Below, piece by piece: positions 11,331 through 23,600 of a DNA stretch of 64,000 bases (position 1 is the stretch's first letter; each line of letters opens with the position of its first letter). The DNA is from Gymnorhina tibicen (taxonomy: Eukaryota > Chordata > Aves > Passeriformes > Artamidae). Position numbers and translations under genes: made by a program. The notes beneath the pieces were generated by a model. The model had not been told where the DNA came from, made no database searches, and worked only from the letters and a program-made list of their open reading frames with translations. The stretch spans positions 2,087,486-2,151,485 of the forward strand of contig VXAZ01007995.1 of assembly GCA_013399875.1 (NCBI GenBank), in the 5' to 3' direction.

Positions 11331-14300
11331 TTGAGGGAAGCCGTAGATCTTCTTTATTTCTGCCTTTCTTTAGAACTCAGACTCCAAGGAGCTATTTGCT
11401 TTACATTTGACTTTGCCCATGGGAGATCTGCTTTTCCCTTCAGTAGGTGGAGATCAGTCCCCTCTTGGCAAGAAGCTGGGAGCTTCCACTGTGTCTGTGT
11501 GTGTGTGTGTGGAGGTGCACACGAGAAATGGCGATTTTTCCTTATATCCTCTGTGATTATGTCGAGGGAAGATGTTTATAAATGTGCTATTTTTATTTGG
11601 GTTTTTTTTTTTAAGGATGTGGTGTTGTGAATCAATATATCCATTTTAACATCAGGCACCGCACTGCAGATTGTTCTGCCGAGTGGCAGAGCCCAGCAGG
11701 GACCACCCGTGCTGGGAGCCCGTGGTGGTCACTCTGTGCACAGGCCACAGACCAAAGTGGTATGGGAGCAAAACTTGTTAGGTTTTGGTTAATTCATTGT
11801 ATTAGCAATTCTTTTAAAAAAAAATCCTTTTTAGGGGTTAGTCCTCTGGAAGTGTCAAAGAACTCTCAGTCCCTTTAAAGGCAATATTTATCCTATTATC
11901 AAAAAAAAAAAAAAATCTGTGCTTTTCAACCTTGCCTTTCCTTGACTTTTTGGCCTTCTTCTTGCTCTTTCCCTTTCCACCCCTTCTTGATCCTTCTTCT
12001 TCACAATGGCAATTTTAATCTTTCTTTTAAAATTCCTCATTTAACATTTGGGTTGTGCACGATGTTGCCTTTCTGTTTAGGAAATATGAAGCAGTCAGTA
12101 TTCCACAGCTGCAAAGTTACTGCTGTCTTGAGGCTGACACAGAAACAGATACAGAGCTTTAGTCTGTTTAAATGGAGATTAAAATTTTATGTAGCAATTA
12201 ATGGTTAACTGGGGGTAAATGATCCAAAATTACCCAGCAGGGTCTTTGTTGAACAGAAACACTGCTTAATGTGCCTTGTTTACTAACAATCTGATGATGA
12301 GTGAGAAGACAATTCTTCTTGTATTCTATCAGGTCTGCACAGAAGCCAGGATGTGCTCCTATGGAACAACTCAATAGAGACCTGATGAAGCTGTGCCAGT
12401 TGCAATAAAACGCAGTGTTCAAAAAAGTCATCTTCTTGATTTCTGGACATGACATGTGTGGAGAACCAGACATTTGTTTGCCAGTTTGATCAGTCAAGAC
12501 TTTCCTGTCCACAAAGGCAGTTTTCATTCAAGTCCTGGGCACCAAAAGCAATGCAGTTGCTGGTTTAAAGCTGGAAGGTTGGGAATGAGACTCCCAGTTT
12601 GGGGAAAAAATTTCTTTTGGCGCCCCCTCCTTGACTTTGGGTTTCAGGGTGAATGGGATAAGTCCAGAGGCTGCATCCTGGTGCTGCAGCTGTGGAAATG
12701 AATGAAGATATAGGAAAATATAGGAAAAGGATGGGAAGGTGTGGCAGCAGGCTGCATCTCCTGAAGATGGAAAGGAGAGAAGGGGGATTTCGTGAAATGC
12801 TCTTCTAAGCAAACTTTTTGTTTGGGAAAGTTTGCATTAATTGGCATTCATGACTTGAGATTACTGTTGGTATCTAACTATACTACAGTTCAGACACCTT
12901 TTTAAGGACATCATTTCCTAGAAAGCCTATGGATATAAACACTGGTACTGTAAATATTGGGAAGAGATGAGTTTTTCTGTAAAGTGGTCCAGAGCCCCTA
13001 AGTCAAATGCTTACATTTAGAGATGGTGATGAGCTGGTTGTCATTTACTATTTCCTCTAAATAAGAGGTATTTTCTTCCTCTCTTAAGCTTAAATACAGT
13101 CTTGTGATTTTAGTACAGCATATGAAATAGTAGAATTTCCCCCCCAACACACACTTTGCACAGCAATCTTCCAAAGTTATCCACAATAAAAGAATCCAAG
13201 CAAATAAGAGTAGGAGTTAAGTCATCTGCTATGCATTAAATGTACAAATACTGAAAATTAAAATCCTATTTGCAGCATGCATCCCAAAAGATTTAAAGAT
13301 TGTTCTGTGAGGAAGAGTGGGAAGGCAAATGTCTCTCAATGCATTTTATATATGCTACCTGTGACAAATGTTTCATAGACTTGACGAATGGAAGGGAAAA
13401 GAATCCCAGGGAGGGAAGCAAATTGCTTCTTGGTTTTCAGTACTTGTAGATCTACTTAAAAATTAAAACGGGGAATATACGATAAGCACTTTAGCTTATG
13501 TGATAATAACCACCAGAAATTTTCTGTAAAAATTAGGTTCATAATGTGCACAAGTATCCCGAAAATCCTGGTAAAATATTGCAAATAGCCACTGATACAA
13601 AATCTGAGCGTGGGCAGATTACACTGCAAGGCGACGAGCCATTTTGCATTTGCTGGCAGGAGCTGGCATCTGTTTTTAGATGTAACATCCTCAGTGTAGC
13701 TGAAGAGCCTCTCAGAAAGAACGTTGCTGGGAAGAGCTCCAAGCGAAGACAAAGCCAGGTTTGCAAGATGTGGAAGTGAGCTGGTGTTAGACTTCCACCA
13801 CTCAGCAAGACCTACTCTGTGTGTAGTGAGCTCAGCGAGGTACAGAACTGGTTCAGATTTGGCAGAAACAAGAGTCACTTGAGTTTGAGGTTGTCATGAT
13901 CTTTTCCAAATAGCTCATTACATTTGCAGCTTCCAGGTGGGCTGGATGGTAATCTTTGGTCTTTATTATTGCTTCTTGGATGACTGGGAATTTCCCCTGA
14001 TGTTCCTCAGCTTGACTGTGTGTGACAGTTCTGGCATTGTCTTGGGGAAATCGAGAACTGGCAGAGAAGTGCCTGAGCTAAGGAATCAGAACTCATTCTA
14101 CGTGGTGCCTTTACTGACACCACGCCGTTAAATGGCTCAGAAAGACAAGATAACACTTCCTTCTTTTTGGCCTCGTTGCCTTGATCCAGTACTCACATGC
14201 TGAGGTGGGACTGTCAGAGCCCTGACAGCTGGCATGATGACACACATACACACATCTCTGGAGCTTATTTTTCAAACTAGCTCCTCAGAGGGCTCAAGGA

Positions 14301-17300
14301 TGTGAACGACAGTGTCTGCCAGGCTCCACTCTACCTGAGTCAGCACCTGCTGTCTCCAGCCAGAGAGCTATCCATGACTGTTTATTCTTCTACAGGCTTT
14401 TCTACACGCTGTGTGTGGTTCACCTTGTCCCTGTGCCCTGGGAGAGCCAGCTCATGAAAAGGCAGTTTGGAATAAAATGGGTAGTATATTTATAGTTGCT
14501 GAGTATTTAACTGGTAATAAACCTGTCTTAATCCTTGAGAGATATTTCAGTGAGATGACTCTTTGGAACGATCTTGTTTAAATAATGCATCATTCATATA
14601 GATGCAAAAGGTGTGTAGAAGCCACCTCTCTAATCACACTGGAGCCAGCAGCCACTTACAGCAGCAGCAGAGCACAGACAAGGTCCTCCCTGACAGCCAC
14701 AAACAATGCTCCCATTTGGCAAATGGTCATTATTTTAGCATGTCCAGGATGTCATGGCCAGCTGAGTCTCAGCTGCTGAAGGCCTGGGCATGCACAACCC
14801 AGGCCTTGAAATCTTTAGTGGGTGAGTGAAAAGAGACCACGAGCTTTGGCGTTAAAAGACCCCACACATGCTAAGAGTTATTTTCTGCTTTTTGCATGAC
14901 TACTGTTCATGGGAAACTTTTTCTGGGATCATGGCATTTAAAATCAGAAGTTGTGGGAATATTTTCTGTGGGAAGGGTGATACTGAAATTCTAGCAAGCA
15001 CATCACTGACCTGAAGTTCAGACATTCTGCTGTAGGTATTTGTGATTTCTCGGCTGGTGCAGTTTTTCTTTGGGAGAGGAGGTTTCTGATGCCTGTTGTA
15101 TCTAACACCCAGGGTCTTCCAGCTTTTGCAGAGCTCTCAGTATGGTTGATTTGAACGCCTGGCTATGCTGTGACCTTAATCTTTGATACTTCTATAAGCT
15201 TCCACAGATGCAGTTTCAGCATATTTATTTTTCTGGCTGACACACACTAACAAAATACAACAATCCTTTCAGGAATGTTAACTTTCTGGAGGTTTTTGCA
15301 GCCGTTTCTTGCACAGTGAGGAGTCCCCATCCCTTTTTTTCCCTCTTGGACTTTGTCTGGCAAGTTCAAAAGGGAGGCGTATCTCATGCAAATAAGATTT
15401 TTGCCATTACAGTAATTAAGAAGAGACTGAAACTAAAAAGAATTGATCAGTTGTTTCATCGCAGTGATAGGGGACCGAGACTCCTTCACACTCAGACTTC
15501 AGTATCCAAACAGTAAAAAACCAGTTGAGAATGATAGGTTTTACAGAAAAATCAAATTGGGGTCAATCATTTTTCATATCCCTGTGAAGAACTGGTATCT
15601 TTTCTTATAAAAATAACATGTTGAATGTAATATCTCCTTTTTATCCTGTAGCATGTGATGAAGGCAGTTTGTAATTGCTGTGTGGTGGGACTCTACTGAA
15701 GTAAATCCACTGTAGCTTGTATCCCACTTACTTCTATTCTAAATGCATTTCCAAAGAGTCCTTTTTAAAAAAGTCTCTTAAAAGCATGTGATCAATATTT
15801 TTTGATTCTAACTGCCAGATAGTGATTTAGGTAGTTATTTTTATCTAAAACTCTTCAATCTGCCCATACAACCTAGAAAAATGGTGTTTGTGATCAGGGA
15901 GTTTCACCTTGGAAAATTTAAAAAAGAGTCTACAACAATACTGGAAACACATTTGCTGAGCTGCAAGAATTCTTTCCTGGCTATAGACTGTCCATAAAGA
16001 AAGTATCTAATTGTACTAGACACACTTTGGAAACTTTCCCAGAGGAGTAATAGATAAGTTAACGGAGCACTTTTTAATTTTGCAAAGTGCACTCTTCCTT
16101 ATAATTTACTTAATATAGAAATTTAATGTACTGCAGTTTACTGAACAAATTACATTTAAAGTATTTCAAAGTTAGGTTGAAAGCTCTGCTTTGGTAGCCA
16201 GTTGGACTTTATTATTTGATTATCCAGATAAGGACAAGCAGTAACAAAGTTCTCTGTCTTAAGTGGTTCCAGGGATTATCTCTCAACCATTACCACTGTT
16301 AAATGCAGATTTAAAATTCCCAGGAAAAAACCCCACAAAACAGCAACAAAAAAGATACATTAGTCCTTTCCTGCCTCTGCACTGGGTAATGCTTAGTTTT
16401 CATTTGACCTAAGTCTGAGAGGATTTTGTATTTGTTCCATAACAGCTTTCATAAATGAACTATAATGTCATTAAATAAAACCCTAAAGTTATAGGAAAAT
16501 ACAAGGATGCTAGATATTAGTATGGGCTGAACCAAATATCTTCTTTGTGTGTTTCTGCAGCCCAGCTAACTGAGGTTCTTTTCCATTTATTTGCATGAAA
16601 CATCACAAAAAGCACAATCCTGGATTAGAAGTAACAGCATATATTTTCATTAAGCCATTGCCACAGATCCATGATTCATCATGAGTGATACTTCTGTCCT
16701 GCCCTCCCGTAGGGCAATCATGTAATGTAACCCCCTCCCCCATTTGTTTTTAAAATGATGTTAGGGTTTTGTTATCAGACAACAGGTCAAATGAGTGTTT
16801 GTACTTGGAATGACATAGACTGTGGCATAAATTATCCCAGGCTCTAAAGCAGCTCATTAAAAAATTTCATCTGTTACATGATGGAGCTGTATCCATCTTC
16901 TGTGTCAGAAGTAGAATTGTGATCAAAAATCCTTTTCATGGAGGTTTTTGCCCTGGGATGGGCACAAAGATCACTCAGAGGAGAGAATTATTTAAACTTT
17001 AGGAGAAGCTGATGAAGAGAGCAGAATTCAGAACTGTTCTTGAAAATCTTAGTGACTGAGGAGATGCACTGCTGCGTACTTCACTGTTTAAATTTTCCAA
17101 CGAATGGTTTTTCTGTCAGGAGGAGTTGTAGGAAAACAGGGCACCAAAGAAAAGGAAGTGTCCCTGAACCTTATGGTGTCTGCTGCTGGTGTGTTGTGCA
17201 GATGGGAGTTTGAAGAACTCGATGGCATGTGGGAGAGGGCGAGATGAGGGAAATACATGGCAGCAGACTACAGCAGCAGACATCAGTGAAACGAGGCCAT

Positions 17301-20300
17301 CACATTAAGCATGGAACAATTTTCCAGTCAAATTCCCAGGCAGTTCACAGATTCTGCAATGAGGTGGAGTCTGGGAATCATCAAACTGAAGAATGACACA
17401 CACATTCCTGACTGGGAACTTCCAAAAAAGGCTGCACTGCAATGGCAGTGCCTCAAAATATCACCTGCTGTCCAAGGGTCTCACCAATACTGTTCCTCAG
17501 TTTAGTTTCAGCAGTTCACTGATGGTTAACCTGATGATTTTGGCTTAACACAGAGCCAGTCTGGATGACAGGAATGTTTTTGCAACTGAAGTGTGGAGGG
17601 GTTGTGTAGTGCTTCGTGTCTGCCCTGTGCATGTATCCCTCCGTGCAAGACATGGGGTTTCTGAACGAATTTTAGTAGACATCCCTTCCCATGGTGTATC
17701 AGAAAATTCTAGTGATGAAATCTATTGCATGCTGCTGTGGTCTAGGGGGAAAAAAGGTAAACAAATGCCCTCCATCAACAAAAAACTGAACAATGTTATG
17801 AGGGCAACTTCTCTTCCTAACCCTTGCTGCAATCCACATTGTGCTAATGGAAGATGTTCAACTCAGTTGATATTTTAGGCAGCCTTTGATATATTTCCTT
17901 GTTCATACCCTCAGAAAACAAAGCTTGGAGTTGGATGGTAATTGACTTTTTTTATTAATGAAGGTAAGGAAGGTGACAGAGAATTCACTATTAGACAACC
18001 TATGGCATTCTTGAAGAAGAAAGGAATTGTCAAATTGGGCCAAGGGAGGATTTGTCTCTCCTGCATCTCTTTTACCAACTGGGAAAACAGAGATGAAATG
18101 GCTAAGAATTGGACAACCATTAATAATTTTTGATGAAAACCTGTCGAATTCTTAAAGTGAAATCAAGTAGTTTCCTGGCTGGTAGAGGGACATAGCTTGT
18201 GTATTAATAAGGATTTCAAATGTAAATGATCATGGAAGCAGGTAGGCAGGATTTTCTTGGCACTTGGATCTGGGCAGTGCTGCTGTCTGGATAGACTGAT
18301 GATGCATCTCAGAGTTTGAATAGCTCTTTGGTGTGAGACTTGATGGCTGGAGATGAAGAATTAAGTTTGCTTTATCTGGCATATAGCCTCAAGATAATAT
18401 CAGAAAAATATTTAATGCTTCTGCTTCTTTGAAAAACGTGTATGTGCCGTTTGCTTTTAGTGAAAACACATAAATGGATAAATGGGTAAATGGCCTCATG
18501 AGATTAAAGTTCAATTAATGGATGATTTCTGCTATACAAAGATTTTTATTAGCATTGTGATTACTGAGAATAATTAGTCATAGAAGTCTATACTATCATC
18601 AAGTTGAAGAACATGACTGGATCTAATTAAAGCTAATGTGAAGAACTGGGTATTGCATTCTGACTAGGATGGCAATGCAAAATCCCATGCTCCTGTGAAG
18701 TATGAGCTTCAGTGACATCATGTGGTCAGGACTCACTTCGTTGCATTGAAAGAAGGCATTTTCAAAGCCTAGGAATGAAGACATCCTGCTTTCTGAAAAC
18801 CGTGTGTGGGGCGTGTGTGTGGCGATGGCACCTTGGCCACAGTGAACTCCTGGAAACCTCAGGTGAGAAACTCAGTTTCCTTCTGGGTCACGAGGTGGTT
18901 CCTCAATTCAAGGAGAAACAAAAGCTCTTCTTCAAGACCGGGGAATGGCCAGCTGGAGAAAATCAGCAGCCAGTGTTCTAATAGTTCCTCAGAAATGGGA
19001 TTTTATCGTTGGAATACTGGAAGTAATTTCTGCCTACAGTCGTGGATTGAGATAGAAACACAGTTAGATACAGCGAGTTGTTATTATTCACAGACATGAA
19101 GAAGATATTTAAGGTAAAGATCATCATTAATTTCCCTGTAATGACTAATGCTTTATATTCCCAGAGGCCTACCCCGTTTTTGATGAAATACCTGCCAAGC
19201 TTTAGCTCACACAGGGTTTTCTTCCTTCTCAATGAAACTCTGCACGTACATCTTTCAAGGGAAAAAGATCTGGTGGTGTTGATACAATGCACGTGAATTG
19301 CTGTAACAGAAGTGAGATGAGCAGGTGCACAGATCATTCAGATAAAATCACTGTCCACAACTGAAACACAACTCTTTTTTTAGGGTAGAAAGGCTTAAGT
19401 CAGAGTTTTAGTGTATTTTTACCTCTATTTTTTTTACCTCTAGGAAAATGTTGTAAGAGACAGTCTCCTGCCTGTTGGGAAGTAATAAGTAAGACTCATG
19501 GGGAATTATCTCACAAGTAAGCCAGTATGTAGATTAAGTGGGCAGGCTGACTTTTTGTTTAGCAACTCATATTCCAAACCATTGTCCTCAATGAGTTTGA
19601 CTGCAAGGAAAAGGAAATTCCTATATCTCAGTTACTCAGGTGATAGAAAAATAATAATTTAAAAAAATATTGGTTTAGTGTTTGTTGCACCTTTCAATTT
19701 TTTTTCCTTTGATAGGCACATAGTTGATACAAATTATGAATTGTTTTTTGGGTGAATAGTGGAAGTCATTTAATGAAACCAGATTTAATGGTCTTCCAAA
19801 GATAACCATGTCCATCCAAAGAAGGTTAACTTCTACCTTTAACTTTTACATGAACATTTTTCTTTACATTTCAAGAATACAATGTTGAGCATGGCATTTT
19901 GAAGGAATTTTCTATCATTTTGTGTAGGTTGCTACTGCTGCTGGGTGTTAGCAAGTGCATCTCTAATATGCATTTAAAAGTTTTGAGAAACAGAATTTTT
20001 AAACATTTTGTCTCTTTTCTAGACAACAATTATTGCCATCAGCTATTTTTTTTCCCATGATTTTCTCACAGATCTCCAAGAAAAATATTAATATTTTCAA
20101 CTTCTGTGTATGAAGACAGGAAGGTCTGAAAAACAGACTTAGATATCTAGAAATACCACTCATCTCATGACTATTTGGTATTAAAATCTACGTGAAAGTG
20201 GTGGAATGCAGGGTGAACAGATTTGAAAGCTCACAACCCAGCAAATTCTAAAAATCTGCTTGCTCTTTGTTTAGATGGAAATTTCAGAGACTTGATAACA

Positions 20301-21574
20301 CATCAACTGTGAGATAAGCTGGAGGTGTGAAACAGCTCAGTCTCTCTACTTCCTTTTCTTTTTTTGTTACAACTCCTCCTTATTTTATTCAGGTGCATTT
20401 GCAGGCAGAAGACTCTTATCATATGTGTGCTTATAGTTGAAAATGACACACCTGCCCAGTATCTATGGTAACAAAGGCTCTCTTCAATCTCAGACTTCTT
20501 GGTGCTCTTTTCTGCATTTTTATCCTCTGGAAGAATAGATAATAAAAAATATTTGTGACAGTTTGTTTTAATTTCTATTGCCATTTATTAATAAATGTTC
20601 TGTAATAATCCAAGCATCTTGTCACTATAAGCTTTACTCCATGATTACAGAGGATTGGTATTTTGTGGTGATGCATGGTTTTTGTTTTTCTCCATGGGAA
20701 TATGATTAAAAATGCAAGAAATGGTAAAATGAACACTGCCTTTTTAGAAAAGGATGCCGATGAGAGAGTTATGTATAACAACTAGAATACCTATATCTGC
20801 ATCAAAGATTTCTGTTTCTAACATAAGAAACTGCAGATTTACAGGGAAATTACTTTAATCAAAATGATAAATAAACTCTAGTCCATTTTTTTATTATGGA
20901 GAACGGATCCAATATTCTAAGCTCTTTCCTGCTGTTGATGAAAAGGCAACTCACAGTATCAGTTAGCTTGGATCACTCTGCAGTGAATCAATACTTCACA
21001 GAAAATAATTGGATTAATAACTTTCTCTTTATTTAGAAACCCTGACAATTATTAAAACAACAAAAAAAAGAAAACATAATGTCTGTTTTTCCTCTTAAAC
21101 CTCTCGCTCTCTCTAGACTTATAAGTACAGCCAGTATTAGCTAAAGGAAAGGGCTTCAGCACCATCTGTTTTGCCTTGTTCTGAGATTCTTTCAGTGAAA
21201 TCAGAAGACAGCCTGAGCATATTTTGAGTTTAAGTGGTATTGTTTGTATGTTCTTTTAAATCAAGGTGAAGAGACAAGTCCCCCTGTGGAGTTCAAGAAT
21301 CACTTAGCAAACCCGATCCTTGTCAGAAAACATAACAATATTCTTTCTTTATAGTGCACTCTATTCAAGGCTGCCTTTCATACGACTACCCATGACATAA
21401 GGCTGCTATTCTTCAGTTCCTCCTGCTCTCCTATTTCTCATTTGACAAGCACCTTCCAACAAGTGCAAAACCCTTCACTTCTAAGAACAGGCTTTCTATT
21501 AAAATGTGATGTAATCCTCACTGTATCCTACTTACAAAACCTCACAGGCCTAATATACTTCCTGAAGGTCTGTG
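11331..21574. other. Intron stretch without recognised features
   Basis: AT-rich, with homopolymer runs (for example A tract near 11900-11914) and the GT run at 11490. Frames such as 13456-13878 (minus) and 18978-19337 (minus) show no family motif. No RNA gene was recognised. Confidence 0.6.
11490..11511 (+). repeat. (GT)n microsatellite
   Basis: A short, once-interrupted GT run ending at about 11511. Confidence 0.85.
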
Positions 21575-21668
21575 AGTCAGATTTTGTCCCCAGGAACATC
21601 CATGTAAATCTCAGTGAGTTCACTGGAGTTACTATGGATTCGCACTCATGTAGCAGAGCAGGGCTCTG
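21575..21668 (+). repeat. Ancient amniote palindromic repeat (GGAGTTACT / ACTCATGTA type)
   Basis: The left arm contains CAGATTTTGTCCCCAGG and CATGTAAATCTCAGTGAG; the right arm contains CACTGGAGTTACTATGGATT and GCACTCATGTAGCAGAGCAG. This mirrors the known unit in which TTACACNNGTGTAAAT...GAGTAACTCC is followed by its own reverse complement around a central CATTGACTTCAATGG. Both arms are diverged but in order. Confidence 0.5.
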
Positions 21669-23378
21669 CTCTATTCAGTACACAATTCCTTAACCACTGC
21701 ATCATTCTAATATGATGGTTAGGAATGTGATAATTCACTATTTTGTTCTCATTACAGCTCATCAAACTTGGATATACAATATGCTGGGATTTGTGTGAGG
21801 GCTTAGGGAGAGAAACAAAATTAACAAAATGCATGTTTTAATCTGAGTCTGTAAAGAGTTTTGCAAATGAAGGTGAATAACTTGGATACAGCTGTGAAAA
21901 AAAAATCTGTACAGGGATTTAAAGACTACTGTGGTCAAAGCAGATTACTTAGGAAAATAAACTTTTTGCAGCAGTTTCTTGAACAGCTCTGATCTGAGCA
22001 AGGACACAAACATTCAGAAATGACCTGATAAGGGATGTTGTGACGTTAGAAAGGCAAAATAATGGTTGAATGCACTCACATCTGCAAAAACCCTTTAACC
22101 TAGAAGCTGAAACACTCAGCTCAGTGGTGGAAGGAAAATTTGGAGTCTGTTTCCTGTTTGACTACAAGACAGTGGCCATATCCAGTAGAGATTTTCCAGA
22201 GATTCCCCAAGTTCTAGGACCAAGTTCTAATGGATTTCAGTTAGTTAGTTTTTTAAGGCTAAAGAAAACTTTGAAAACATCAGACCTGCTAACCTGATTA
22301 AGCTGATAACATTTTTGTTCAGCTGTCTGGCTGGGAAATCAGTTATTTTCACATCTCTGTTGCAGAAATTATGTCTTTTATTTCTCTCCTACCAGCTAAA
22401 TCAGCCTTCCCACTGCAATTTGTTTTCCAGGTGTATGCAGTGACTGTGGGGGAAAGGGCTGGGGCTGGACTGTGCCTGTGTGGGGTTGGGTGTGCTTGGA
22501 CACCTCTCAGCTGGAGCTGCTGGAGGAAATTCTTTGCTGGCAGGCAGAAGTGTAAATCAGGGCTGGAGCTCTGTCTCAGGTGATGCTGCTCCTCTCTCCC
22601 TGGTGAGGAATTTAGCTCACACAGAGGCTGTTGAAGGCAGAATGGGTGAGACAGGGCAGCATGAATTTATGTTTCCCACCTATGAGGAAAACTGTTCTTC
22701 TGTTTGGCCTGTTCTTCGGATGTGAACAACATTGATTACCACCCGATGCTTAATGTCTGGAATTTGCTGGCCTTTGAATGGTCAGCCTTCATGTGGATGT
22801 TGACCTTCAGGGCTGAAGAACAGAGGTTTGTGCATTTAGCTGTAGGTGAACATATGCACATATATAAAAATATAGAGAAAATAGAGAGTGCACACTATCA
22901 CTCTCCTTTAATTTCTACTTTTGTACTACAGAGTCCATGGAGGGTAGTGATAGCAGGGAGCAGAGGTCGAAAATATTAATAGGATCATTTAATGTTCTAA
23001 AAGAATTCTGGTTTTCAAGGTTATTCTAATATCCGAGTCAATAGTAATATCATCACAGTGTCTTCACGTAATCAAGTTATGCTTAATAAAATATAGTGCT
23101 GAATACTCAAAATTAAAATGAAGATGGAATAGGAGGGGAAGATTGTGATAAAGAAAGTTGTCATCATCATTTTGTCAAATAACTTCTACTGAACAATAGT
23201 GAGGCTCCACATAGGTTCAGTGGCCTTGGGCACGGAGGTCACCCAGAGATAACCTGTCCTTCCCTGTCACTATTTCAATTGTTCAATTGTTTCCATTTTC
23301 TTACAGAGCTGGCAAGTGTTTTAGAATCCATGGGGTTTGCTGCTCAGAGGGACACAAATTCTCTTTTATCAAAGTACA

Positions 23379-23600
23379 AAATCATAGAATAGCCCAGTTT
23401 GGAAGGGAGCTTGGTGGGAACCATTTTGGGAACAATGAGTTTAGAGGAGAATATTTAGCACCCTGAGCAATTGTATCTCGAAAACTTCCAGTGAGGGGGA
23501 CCCTACCATGTCCCTGGGGAGGAAATGAAACATGAAGAGCTACCCAGTTTTCCCCAGCTCTGAAATGTGGGTGTAAATACTCTCTCTTGGAAAAGCTGTT
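23379..23600 (-). mobile_element. CR1 LINE 3'-end fragment, minus strand
   Basis: ATCATAGAATAGCCCAG followed by TTTGGAAGGGAGCTT is the reversed CR1 3' terminus. It continues with a CCTGAGCAATTGTATCTCG segment and a CTTCCAGTGAGGGG segment that fit the reversed 3' UTR. The right boundary is vague: the match is clear to about 23520 and weak beyond. There is no coding part. Confidence 0.8.

Noticed and set aside
15680..15740. Possible further copy of the GAAGTCAATGG-type repeat
   Set aside because: CTACTGAAGTAAATCCACTG is suggestive, but the arms on either side do not follow in order.
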